From positions 1-57,909 of the forward strand of contig JAMYHX010000264.1 in the NCBI GenBank assembly GCA_025529335.1: 57,909 bases of DNA. Direction: 5' to 3'. Of this stretch, positions 21,418 to 32,360 are shown in pieces. The stretch is from Rhizopus sp. PT2906 (lineage: Eukaryota; Mucoromycota; Mucoromycetes; Mucorales; Rhizopodaceae). Within the stretch, counting starts at the first letter, position 1. Every line of letters starts with the position of its first letter. The notes beneath the pieces were generated by a model. That model was not told the origin of the DNA. It saw only the letters and a list, made by a program, of their open reading frames with translations, and ran no database searches. Position numbers and translations under genes: made by a program.

Positions 21418-23407
21418 ATGTCTTTTAAGAACTTGATGACTGGAGATGACTCTTGTGGGGGAGCCAATCCCATGTCACAAATGCTGAAACAGTTTGGTCA
21501 AGACAGATCACTTCAAAGAGTAAAAAATATATATTATGCAAAAGCAATATAACTTACAATCTAATAGGATCGATTTGCTGGACCTTCTCAGCCTGTTGCA
21601 GGACCATCCACAGTAAGACCATTGTTGGATATAAAGATTCTCTTGGGTAACTTATGCTTTATAGATGCGTACGCAAAGACAACAACCAGCAGGATTTGGA
21701 CAACAGTCAGGCAGTAGTATGGTGGATGAATTCTTTGGTCAAGAGAGACAAGTATCTCATGGTCCAGCAGCAAGCTCCCCATTTGAATTCAATGAATTAC
21801 ATAGAGAGTTAGACGCTGTACGTCTGCAACGAGGGAATTGGGCAAATGAATTTCAACAATCAGGACCCAAACTATGGGAATTGACACCGGGAGAAGAAGC
21901 AGCGATGGAGAAGGCGTTCTTGGAAAGCAAGGCTGCTGCAGGACCCTCTCAAAGCGTTTCAGGTACAAATTTTTAATATAAAAATGTTAGAGAATACTGA
22001 TGTGTTTGCAGTGTGGAGAGATGAGTTTATGAATCATCCAGAAGTAGCAAATATGAATCCGGAGCAATTGGCAGAGTTCGAAACTGCTTTCCAGAAACAT
22101 TTTGAATGGGCCAATGAATTTGATTTGCAAAAGGGCAAAGAGCGACTTGATCTGAACAGCAATCGTTCTTGGGAAGAGCAGTTTGCCGCTTTTGATGAAC
22201 AATTGGGAGAAGAAGAGATGGCTAAAAAGGTGGAAGAAGCTGCTGCTGCTGCAGATCCAGCTTTTGAACAGTTTGAGCATGTTTGGCAAAGTATTCGTGA
22301 TCAAGTGGCCGAAGATAACGACTGGGAAGATGAGTTTGGCAATTTCAATCCTGACGGTGCCATCTATAAACCCGATCTAGGCGAATACGTATTTGAAATA
22401 AATAACCCTTATCTCAATCATCCCGATCCTATGGCCGAAGGACTGCGGTTGTTAGAACAAGGAGGCTCCTTAAGCGAGGCCGCCTTAGCTTTTGAAGCTG
22501 CTGTACAAAAGGACCCTAACTACTCCGAAGCATGGACCAACCTCGGTAATGTACAAGCTCAGAACGAAAAGGAAGAACCTGCTATTCGCGCGTTAGAAAG
22601 AGCAATTCAAGCCGATCCTGGCAACCTAGAAGCCTTGATGTCCTTAGCTGTGAGCTATACCAATGAATCTTACGATCATGCAGCTTATCAGACCCTCGAA
22701 CGATGGATCTTGCAAAAATACCCCAGCCTTTTAGGCGATCAACCATTGCCTCAGCCTGCATCGCCTTTTGAACTTCATGACCGAGTCACAGATCTGTTCC
22801 TGAAGGCAGCAAGACAAGCACCAGATGGTCAGGCAATGGATCCAGATGTTCAAGTAGGTTTAGGCGTTTTGTTCTATGGCAGCGGCGATTTAGATAAAGC
22901 TATCGATTGCTTTGCAACAGCCTTAAAGGGTCGTCCTAATGTAAGATAAGGTGATAGTTAGATATAGGGTTTTAATGGCCTTTATTCTACACAGGATTAC
23001 TTGTTATGGAATCGATTAGGAGCTACATTAGCAAATAATGGACGATCTGAAGAAGCTATTGATGCATACCATAAGGCACTAGAGTTGCGTCCATCGTTTG
23101 TACGTGCAAGATATAATATTGGTGTCAGTTGTATCAATATAGGATGCTACAAAGAGGCTGCAGAACACATTCTAACCGGCCTTTCAATGCATAAACGTGG
23201 TAACGGCGATTCAGAAGAAGGTGTGAATGTCTCTAGTAATTCTTGGGAAATGTTAAGAAAAGCATTTATTATGATGGTAAGATGCAGTAAAATACAAGGC
23301 AAAAAGCAATAGTGTTAATCCTGTTTCTTTAGGATCGTCGTGATTTGGCAGACAAGGCAGTCGTTGGCGCTGATTTGAATCAATTCCGTCCAGAGTTTGA
23401 ATTTTAA
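21418..23407 (+). CDS. PEX5: peroxisomal targeting signal 1 receptor Pex5
   Basis: Cycling import receptor that binds C-terminal PTS1 (SKL-type) cargo in the cytosol and delivers it to the peroxisomal docking complex. Exon 1 gives MSFKNLMTGDDSCGG; Cys13 matches the conserved N-terminal Cys ubiquitinated for receptor recycling. Introns follow at about 21520, 21606, 21963, 22944 and 23276. The N-terminal half has several W-x-x-x-F/Y Pex13/Pex14-binding motifs (WANEF twice, WRDEF, WEEQF, WEDEF). The C-terminal half is the TPR array, with GLRLLEQGGSLSEAALAFEA, WTNLGNVQAQNEKE, LGVLFYGSGDLDKAIDCF, WNRLGATLANNGRSEEAI and the PTS1-contacting RARYNIGVSCINIGCYKEA. It ends NQFRPEFEF, TAA 23405-23407. 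Complete and apparently functional. Confidence 0.95.
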
Positions 23408-24297
23408 TATATAAAGATAGATTTTTCTTTCGATCTTTGTCATTTGGTTGCAGAATTTGTTCCAGGTTCTCTTGTCACCGTTGATGTGTCAGTCGCTTAA
23501 GCCGAGAGCAGGTTTCCTGATGTCTAAGCCTAGTAACACAACTTGTCCAGGCCGTATGCTGTATGTTATTTGTGGTAGTAACACTCTCGGCTGTCAAAGA
23601 CTTGGAGCATTTCAGCAGTTCAAGAGTCTCTATTGGGATCATTGGTTTGAGTTGTCTAACCACATGTGGTATCCAATGAATCATAAATAGCTTTGTAAAG
23701 AGAGTTACCTATTTCTTCGATAAGCTGTTATACTATATGTTCCTGGCTCAAATCGCCCTCAATGATAAAGAACCGTTTGGAAATTGTTTTTATATGCTTA
23801 TTTTCTATCTTTTTATAAGATATTTTACTGTGTATGATAAGCTTCGTTTTTGATAAAATTAACACAGAGGTCATGTCAAAAAACTGCTACTAGGTTCATA
23901 GTTGTCAAGCGCATTGCAAAAGGATATATATCGAAACATTATTTATGACCAAGCAAGCTTGATTATATTGTCCTTTTGAAAATAAATAGTCTTTTTGTAC
24001 TTAACACGAATGTCGATTAGTCGCTTGGTCCAATTGAATTATGTTATAACCGACTACCTTTGCTGAACCTTGTCATTAAGAAAAGAGTAGACTTTCCAAA
24101 GCAAAAACTGATAGGATTGTAGAAGGGTGTGTCAGATAATGTTATCGAACAGCCATAGCAATATAAGAAGATGCTACATGCTTTTATTTTTATGATCAAC
24201 CCAAATGGGTCGATTGCGGAAAATGGTTCTTGTTGATAAAGTTGATACAAAAGAAGGGTATCTTTATTTGTATTATTTAAAAACCTATAATTTAAAG
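23408..24297. other. gene-free interval downstream of PEX5
   Basis: Two opposite short open frames around 23448-23690 have no recognisable motif and are probably chance. The remainder is AT-rich. Nothing else supported. Confidence 0.5.
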
Positions 24298-24654
24298 TTA
24301 GGTTGGATGAAAGTTTTCACATGTATAAGGACCATCACTGCAGTTGAATTCGATACTTCCTACACCTTGTTTCCATTTCATTCCACCTCCATTGCATGAA
24401 AATTTCCAATAACTGTTGTCAGTCCAAACACCAGAACAACCGTGGAAGTTAAACACACAATCACTCAATGCATTCATAGCTGTAACAGTTGGAATAGTCC
24501 ATCCATCTTTACCTCCATGAATAGACATCACACCGTTGTCTAATCCATTTGAAGAGTCATAAACGTTCCAACTAACTTCAGCATTGCTTCTACAGTGTGA
24601 GTTTGCTGATACACCCAGAATGCTTGCAAGTGACAGAAGGGCAACAAAGTACAT
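24298..24654 (-). CDS. small secreted cysteine-rich protein
   Basis: A single-exon 118-codon gene. Residues 1-17 (MYFVALLSLASILGVSA) form a classic cleavable signal peptide, followed by a mature domain of about 100 residues with six Cys (C21 and the SDC, HGC, FSC, FNC and YTC contexts), enough for three disulfides, and rich in Gly, Trp and Asn (GWTIPTVTAMNALSDC, NGGGMKWKQGVGSIEF). No enzyme motif. The pattern fits small secreted proteins of soil or plant-associated fungi and some carbohydrate- or killer-type folds, but I do not recognise a family. It sits in a gene-poor, transposon-relic-bearing region, and its upstream DNA carries a two-copy direct repeat. Confidence 0.75.
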   Translation of the reverse strand: MYFVALLSLASILGVSANSHCRSNAEVSWNVYDSSNGLDNGVMSIHGGKDGWTIPTVTAMNALSDCVFNFHGCSGVWTDNSYWKFSCNGGGMKWKQGVGSIEFNCSDGPYTCENFHPT

Positions 24655-25912
24655 TTTTTTTCAGACCAGATAGTAGTAAGAAATTGATTCGAGTATAAAA
24701 TCACATTTTCCTTTCTGTTTAAATAGTCGTGTCAAGGTAGACAAGAGTTTATTTTAAGAAAATAAATATGCAAAGATAGACAAGAGTTAATCATGTTTGA
24801 GAAAATAAATAAATGCATTAGGGCATACAGGGATTTGCCTTGTAAACGTTTGATTCACTCGAAAATGCGCTCAAAATAGACGCAAAAATTGACTCAAAAG
24901 TACAATGCTACAGGTGTTATTGTCATGACATTTTACAATTTCACACGGCCTTTCTGCACTATCAGATTCGCTACATGAGGCTATTCATAATGTGTCCAGT
25001 GGAATATTCTTTGATATAAAACACGAACTTATAAAATTTTATCGTCATTACACGTAAGTTAAGTTATCTTGATTATTGTATTTATTCTCTTTTTTTGTTG
25101 GTCGAAGTTGTAAAAGGCGAAATTAAAATACAGTGAAGAAATCATTTGTTTTATTGGAGGGTAATATGAAGTTCAACAATAGGTCAACTATAAATCAAAG
25201 TCCAGAGCCATGGAGGGGATATCCGGGGGTTTGAAATAGTAAATCATTTGGTTCACGATGGGGAGTACATAGTATTACCCATCTGACCAATATGTTACTA
25301 AATGTTATTCATTGTCTATCCCCACAAGTATAAAAGTTAGGTCCCAAGTCCTATTGTACTAGAGGAAGCTTTGCTATAATCAAGAAATAAAAACAAAGCC
25401 AGTTTCCTTCAAAAACCCTTTTTCTATAGCAAAGAATATGTATAAATATTTCGGTCCCTGAACAAGTTTAGCGTGACGCTACACATGAAAGAGTTTCGTT
25501 GGATGGCATCACAGGTAGTGCGCAGAAATAGTGCTTGTAACATTACCCTTTTAAATCTGCCTTTGAGTCTATTTTTAAATGTGCTTTCGAGTGCACCAAA
25601 AGTTTACCAATAAATAGATGCACAAGGATAGACAAGAAGAGTATTGCTGCCAAAAAGACGACAAAGGGTTTAATTATAGGCTTTCTAGCCGCATCTTATT
25701 CTCATATTAACAATTTATTATAATTTATACTCTTTACATCTCTTTGTGCGCGCGTCTTGTATGAGAAAACCTTGGTAGCTTGAGCGGGAAATAGGAAAAC
25801 CTTTCTATACTAGGGTTGGATAGCCACCACATCGTCTGTCAGATTAGAGGCACTATTGCTATTGTGAGTCGTACATAAGTTTTAGTATAAGTTATTTATA
25901 GATACACACACC
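24655..25912. other. intergenic region: promoter side of the secreted-protein gene
   Basis: Contains the direct repeat listed separately and otherwise AT-rich sequence with no recognisable coding block. A TATTTAA-type TATA candidate lies about 70 nt upstream of the secreted-protein ATG. Confidence 0.5.
24734..24817. repeat. two-copy direct repeat upstream of the secreted-protein gene
   Basis: Copies at about 24734-24772 and 24773-24817 share an AAG(G/A)TAGACAAGAGTT core and a GAAAATAAATA core with a small length difference. They lie 80-165 bp upstream of the start codon at 24654, so they could be duplicated regulatory sites. Confidence 0.6.
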
Positions 25913-26945
25913 TTATAGCTTGCTTTTAAAGCGGGCTATTCCAGCATGTAAACGGCTGAGAAGGTATATATGCTCACAAGGAATGTTATTGTATCTGAAA
26001 TTGTTACAGGCGCAGCTATTCATTTCGCTTTTCATTACAGTGATTTCGTGCTGAAATTCTATATTACTGAATGACTGGACTAGGTAAACTCTATGTGTGT
26101 CACTTTCTGTAATCATATCAGGAATACACTCCATGTTGATTTGATCGGCTTTTATCGTCCTTCTTTTTCTTTCTTCAGGACCCATCCTATCAACGTTTAG
26201 CACAAACCTTTGGATATTTTGGAGGTGGTCCTCTTCAACATCATTCACTTATACAAACATCAATCCGTCTACTCTCTTGTTTTATTTTTCTCTTTAAATA
26301 TGTCGCTTTTAATTGATTATGTCAGCTTTCGATATAATTGTTCGTCTGTATATTGATATAGATAGCAGACTGATATGCTCTTGCCCAACGCTTGAAACTA
26401 TCATTGTTGAAGTATGAAATATATAGATAAGAAATTAGCGGCTTATACGATCCAAAGTCAGGAAAAAACGTTTGTAGCTTTCTGTTAAATTCTGATGCAT
26501 TTCTCTTCTACATTAATGACTTTAAACCTGTGATGGCTTTTCTGTGTTCAGTGGAATATTGATGAGTATTGCCTGTCTTTATATACTCCTTTACCTTTGC
26601 TATCCCAGGTACGAGCGAAGTGAAAGAGGTACCATTGTATTTGAACTTCGGGATAGACGGTTTGCATAACGCTTAGCTCAACGCCAGAGACATCAATTGT
26701 TGCTTTAGGGACATCTGCATGACCTTGGCTTTTAACAAAAGATAGAATTCAGTAATATGTCTTGCAGGATAATCCTTGGTAAAACAAAAAGCGACCGGAC
26801 AACTTGTGCCTGTAAGAGAATTTCTTACTACGATGGCATATAAAAGGCCATGGTAGCTTCTAAGCAGAAGTAAGGTGAATTTAAGAGAAGATGCTTCTGC
26901 TGTACGGACATAAATCCAAAGGCGTAGCTGTTGTCAAAACTGTCA
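25913..26945 (-). pseudogene. decayed MULE-type transposase with SWIM zinc finger
   Basis: Minus-strand fragments in order: AFGFMSVQQKHLL (26930-26870), YAIVVRNSLTGTSCPVAFCF, then TIDVSGVELSVMQTVYPEVQ with IQWYLFHFARTW, NYIES-stop-HNQLKATYLKR, and finally the SWIM finger CACNNFRYNNIPCEHIY (C-x-C-x(n)-C-x-H), stop at 25913. The D in TIDVSGVE and the C/YxFHxARxW context match the DDE core of Mutator-like (MULE/FAR1-class) transposases. Breaks include a frameshift near 26840, a W-to-stop change at NYIES, a stop in FV-stop-VNDVEED and loss of sequence between blocks. Only the last 336 nt are continuously open. Terminal repeats were not found by eye. An ancient, inactive insertion. Confidence 0.8.
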
Positions 26946-27339
26946 CCAAAAAAGTAAGTGAGTAAAAGTAATTAAAAACATAACAGAGATTGCTCGTATT
27001 GTCGTGGATGAGACTATTCAGTCCAATGGTGTGAAGGAAGACGCCTCCTCGGCTCATAGGCGGGCCAAAAAGCAGAAGAAAAATGAGTGTTAGCTACTTA
27101 GAGGAAGTGTCTTTCAGGTACTGCCATTGCTAGCGGCTCTTTATCTTATCCACCTTTTGACAATGAGGACATGATTTACTTTTCTGTTGCTTATTTTTCT
27201 TTCAAAAATATGTTGTTGTTCATATATTGCTGAAGTAATGGTGCAATTTTTATCTTCCTTTCATGTAAACATACACATGATTACCATTTCTGTAAAATGA
27301 TGCAGAAATAATCTCTGTTGCATCCAATGAGGCAGTGCA

Positions 27340-27650
27340 GAACACATTCTTTTCGACATCAAAAAGTTTATTTTACAAATGTCTTGGTGAGATTCATAAA
27401 TGAGATTAAGGATATAAACGGTTGCCTTAAGCTGAATTGTATTCTAAAGATATTCCCAAACATTGATATGAAGGACAAGGAACATAAGAAGGACTCGAAG
27501 GTAAATGCATCAGCAATGACGAACATTTGAAAGCCTATCCTGAAGAGATCGCAATGTATTTTAATGAATACTGTGAAGAGTATATGCGTTAGTTGGTTAT
27601 GAACTTTGAGGACACTGTGTGGCCGAATGTCTGCTGTCCATGGAGCCCTT
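27340..27650 (+). pseudogene. decayed coding stretch, unrecognised
   Basis: One frame reads VYFTNVLVRFINEIKD, then GCLKLNCILKIFPNIDMKDK. After a frameshift near 27515 a second frame continues NDEHLKAYPEEIAMYFNEYC and, past a TAG near 27590, NFEDTVWPNVCCPWSP. The amino-acid composition and continuity across the shift look like formerly coding DNA. It may be part of the adjacent transposon relic or an independent element; I cannot assign a family. Confidence 0.3.
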
Positions 27651-28196
27651 AGACAGTTGTAGCTTCTATGTGGCTCTAGGGTATACATGGCATATAATAA
27701 GATTTTACTAGGTGAGACAATCTCATACAAATATTAAAAAGCATTGAGACTTTGACAACACCATGGGAAAATTTCCGCTGAAAATTCAGTGTCCAGTCAA
27801 TGAGCCGTGGTAGGCTAGTAACTAAAACTCATGCTCAGTATCAAAATCGCTTATCTTTTTAAGATAACTTCATTTTAAAGCGATTATGTACTCATGGCTG
27901 TATTGAAATGAAGACAAATGTGTAAATAAAAACAAAACAGAAAGTACACAATTATATCAAGATACAACAAAATATATTGTTGAGATTATTTTATGACGCC
28001 GTTGTCATGGATCCCTTGATAAGATCGGATGATGAAAATTATAGATTGCATTCAAGTTCCTGTTAAATCAGATTAGTAGGAATTATCTGATCCTTTATAT
28101 TTCGGGTAACACGGTACATTTCCTTTGTTTCTCTAGAAGTCCCTATTTTTTCTTTTTCTTTTTTCTTTCTTTCTTCTTTTCTTTTGCGTCAAAAGC

Positions 28197-28304
28197 ATGG
28201 TTAAAATCAGCTGCCACAAATATGTACCTGCATGTCCAAAGAGCACAGAAAGCCCAAGGTACTTACAGAAAGAAAACACCAAGCAAAATAGTACTCATAG
28301 TTGA
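28197..28304 (+). promoter_or_regulatory. overlapping upstream ORF on the velvet mRNA
   Basis: ATG 28197 opens a 35-codon frame in a different phase that runs past the velvet start (28222) and stops at 28302-28304. If it lies in the transcript it would intercept scanning ribosomes. The transcript start is unknown. Confidence 0.4.
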
Positions 28305-29375
28305 TGCTAGTCGATACATTTTAAACATTCGTCAGCAACCTGTCCAAGCACGTATCAGTACAAATAACGAGCGTGGTAAAAACTAGGCAAAATCTGATAC
28401 ACTCTTCACTGGACTCACACCGCGCGCTAATAGATCGTAAACCTATTGATCCTCCACCGATTGTTCAAATCAATTTAGCCGATCCTTCTTCTCCGCAAGA
28501 AATAGAGTAAGCAAAAAAAAATTTTTTTTCGCTTATCTGATCAAACCTCCATATCCAGCACATTTCATCAAAGCTCTTATTTTTTCATGTGCAGCAATCT
28601 ATGTCATCCAACGAATGATGAAGAGATTTATACACCAACACACAATGCTCTATGTGGACAAACAGTCTCATCCATGTTTAAATTAAATGATATTGATAAT
28701 CAATGTAAATATCACGCTGCAAGCAATATCAAGTATTAACTAAATCGTAGACAAAGCCTTTTTTATCTTTGGCGACTTGTCAGTCAAAGTCGAAGGAAAT
28801 TATCGATTGAAACTGTCTCTATTTCAGATTACAGAGTATGTATAAACTATCCATAAACAGCGTAATCTAACTATATAATACAGAACTGGCGCAATCTGTC
28901 TTTCATCCATCTTCACCAGTCCCTTTACAGTCTATTCCACCAAAACTTTTCCTGGTCACTTGGAATCGACTTTTCTCTCCAAGGCATTTTCAGACCAGGG
29001 TGCACGTATTAAAATTCGTAAAGAAAGTCGTGCTCCACCGTAAGGGTTAACTTCTTCGCAAACCATCAGTTACACTAATAAACTTGTTATAGAGTTAATT
29101 TACGTAAAAGAAAATCTATTCCTGACACAGAGCGAAGAAACAGCGTGACGAGTCACAGCAGTACTGAAGAAAGCCCGGTGCTGATGAACCCACCACTGCC
29201 TCGTGTTACTTTACCTCCACTTTCTCCCTTGGACAAGATGTATCCATCACCTCTTTACGTCTTTGACTTGAAGCTGCCCCCGCTTCGACTGAAAAGAACC
29301 AAAATAGATAACCATGAGCAAAACGCTGCTGCTGCCATGATGCAGTTATCTCAACATGTATTTACATCTATTTAG
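28222..29375 (+). CDS. velvet-domain transcription factor (VelB/VosA-like)
   Basis: Fungal regulator with an NF-kappaB-like DNA-binding fold that controls sporulation and secondary metabolism. The start is the first in-frame ATG, 28222; upstream the frame closes. Spliced exons: ASRYILNIRQQPVQARI with donor after GAGCGTG, then DRKPIDPPPIVQINLADPSS, LCHPTNDEEIYTPTHNALC (introns 28507-28594 and about 28703-28749), FFIFGDLSVKVEGNYRLKLS, TGAICLSSIFTSPFTVYSTK and TFPGHLESTFLSKAFSDQGA with RIKIRKE. These are the signature blocks of the velvet domain in the right order. The tail carries an RKRK basic patch, a Ser/Thr-rich stretch and a Pro-rich segment ending QLSQHVFTSI. The variable loop between the PPP block and the F-x-L block is short. 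An overlapping upstream ORF may restrict translation. Confidence 0.93.
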
Positions 29376-32360
29376 ACCTTATTTTGTAATATTTAATATG
29401 TACCATATGGTTTTCTCAAGTTGCATTAACTCTTGATTGTTTATACTTAATTTATGCTGGCATTAACATTAAATAAATCACTTATTCTCTTTGGTTTACA
29501 TTAAAAAGTATGCAATACACGTTTTTTGTAATCAACTTCAAACTTGCTTCCTTAATGCCTCATCTGACTGACTTCCCCCTAAAGTTGGCATAATTCACAC
29601 ACAAAAAAGACATGCACAATGTTTATGATAGCAGTGTCACTTAAACCTTCTCACTTGCTGCATGTGAAGAATGTTAGTTTCTCTGTAACCATCTTGATCA
29701 GCTGCAACAAAATACAATCAAATAGACAGCTGCGTAGTCCTTCTCAATCGAATGCATTATGCCGTATCACAGTAAACTTGGTGACAGCAATGACATATTC
29801 GTACGTTGCTTTCATTTTGTCCCAAAATAAAGTTTTACACAGTTAAAAGCCGCGCTTAGGCTTATCACGTTTTAGTCAAAGAGAATTTTGAACACACTTA
29901 CTCAGTCAGCTAGTTTCTTTATTTGACAACTTGTTTGCGTCTTCCTCAAATTCTTGACTTGGTCATGACACTATTTGACGTTGATATGCTGCTTATGTTT
30001 AGTGCTTTTTTTATTTATATATTTATGATTCATTGATACATCTTTTATATCTTTCATCTTGAGTCGCTGGAAGAAAGGGGGAGCGGAATATTTTGGTGCT
30101 GGAGTTGTGATACAACAGTTACAATGTTCATTTTTACATTTTACCGTGGTAAATGACACGATTCTAAGGAAACGACGGAAGAAAAATGTTTATGGCGCCA
30201 GTAGGTTTTTGTAGTACAGGCTGTGGCCAATGCAGCGTCTGTATTCATCTATCTTGACAGGATTCCACTTAGGGGGAGGAGGTAAAGATAAGCAAACAAA
30301 GCGTGATCATGATATTTATAAAGTTTGAAAATGGAAAAACTTCTTTACTAGTAGTCTACAAATTGTATTAGTTGTTGATAAAGCAAGAACTAACTATGCA
30401 TAGCCCCCTTCAATAAATAATGGTAGTCTTTAAGTGTATCTTTATGTTTCCTCACATGTGACAGGGGATATCACCAAATATTTGTAAAATGGGGTTGTTC
30501 AATTAGTCTTTTATGTTTACTCCTTTGCATAATTACACCTTAAATATGTCAAATTTGTTATTTACTTTTTCTCAAAAGGAGAAAAGCAAAATGCGTCATA
30601 AAAAGCATCATTATATCATTTGAAACTCTATTGTTAAGCCTCAATTAGGATGATCAAGTTGGTCCATCGAATAAAAAGGAAGCTTGATATAGTTTTATCT
30701 TTTGGCTCTACAGCATTCATCCACAGTCCACTTCAAATGTAGGACTTGATGGTATAACCTAGAACTCGGGTAGCTTTCTCAGAAAGATCAGTTCATTCAT
30801 CTTTACATGTGTCACTCCTAGTTCTTCAGAGATCAATATATTGTGAAGGCACATTCAAATGCTGATCTAACGAAAAATTCCGGTCAACTCATTCTATTCA
30901 TTTTCTAAGACAAGTTCATTGATGTTTAGTTACCCTTTTGGAATCTTTTGTCGTTATGTCCTGTCCTTTTGGTTCACTTGGCTAGGTATTAACTTCTTGT
31001 GTGCTCTTTTTCATCACCTTCTATAGTTTGAAGTTCCTCCACCATTCTAAATTGTTCATCTTTCCATCAACATATTGTACAATCCCCTTTGTTGACAATA
31101 CATACTATCTACTCAAAACAATTAAATTCATCAGTCAATCATATAACTGATTTTCTTTTGCTATTGTCTGTATAAACAATGAAATAAAAGTAGTCATCAC
31201 TCTCCTTCCTCCCTTTTCAACCAAGTTTATAATCCAATTATTATCCTGTATGCAAACAACTTTTTAATTTATGGCGATTCAGTAGATGCGACGTGCGTCC
31301 ATTGGATGAATGTATCTTTTGTTTAAGTATGTATATATACCTACACCAACAATAAATAAAAGTTTATCTTCAAATCAGGGAGTGTTCCATTAAATCAAGA
31401 TGTTCAAATCAAATCGTGCAATTTAGGGTGCTATTGTGCATGAATATTACCAAATTGATATATATCTGTCGTATTTTATGAGTTTGGACCATAGTGGACG
31501 CTTCTATCTCCTTTTTTTTTTTCTAGAATCCTTTTATATTTCCTTTCGTAAGTATTTCATCATGATTTTATTATCTGAAATAGTAAAAGAGAAGCAGAAA
31601 GCCAAGAACCAGCAAACCGGTTATCTGCGAAATTGCCTCTCCTTGAAGATTATCCATATTGTTGCCAGTCAATGGCGAAATCTACTTGATAATTAAAGAT
31701 AGGATAGTAGCTTGCGATAACAGGCTACCTATTGAATAAGTTTCTCATATTTATTTAGTAAATTATGAGAATGCTCCTCCTTTTCATTAAATTTCTATAG
31801 ACTAATACAAAACAGATAGCGAATACGATGATGCAACACATTATGACATTTTGTGTAGCTCAAATTACCCGCCAAATAACTTTATTGGGTTCACTAAAAG
31901 AGTCATACTATTTTTTTCCCCATTTGATAAAAAAACAAAGCCCCTCTCTTGAATTACTCAGTTGTATCAGAATTTTATATATGCATAACGATTCAATTAC
32001 TTGTGCGCATATAAAAAGATGAAATAGATGAAAAGGCCCTTTTCTTAAATTGGTCGATCACTTCAAAAAAAATACAGTCTGAATTTTAATGTCTATACTG
32101 ATCGGTGTTCCTGGTGAAGAAAAAAAAAAAGAATAAATTTAAGGAACCAGTAGTCATAGTAACGGAAAAGAAAAGTGATTATAATTGAAAAAATGAAATG
32201 GTTACCTTGGCGATATGGTAATCATATACTCATCTTGTGATGTTTAAAAAATTCACGTTTATAGAAATTCCTTCTCCGTCTAATGTAACATTAAAATCAC
32301 TTAGTCTTTTCTCTCTCCTTTTTTTACCATTTATTTTTATTTCCTTGAAAACACTTTTAT
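29376..32360. other. 3-kb gene-free region between velvet and kinesin genes
   Basis: Scanned on both strands; short open frames (for example near 29619, 31436 and 31828) have no motif and AT-driven composition. The last 100 bp before 32361 are pyrimidine-rich and probably the kinesin leader. Confidence 0.5.

Noticed and set aside
26892..27095. Plus-strand frame with a GTAAGT donor, spliced protein-like reading
   Set aside because: It lies opposite the clear MULE block on the minus strand and the exon join gives an early stop.
16135..30200. TACTGGCGCCAT at about 16134 and its inverse at about 30190, possible element ends
   Set aside because: Only 12 bp, partly self-palindromic, with unrelated genes between; probably chance.
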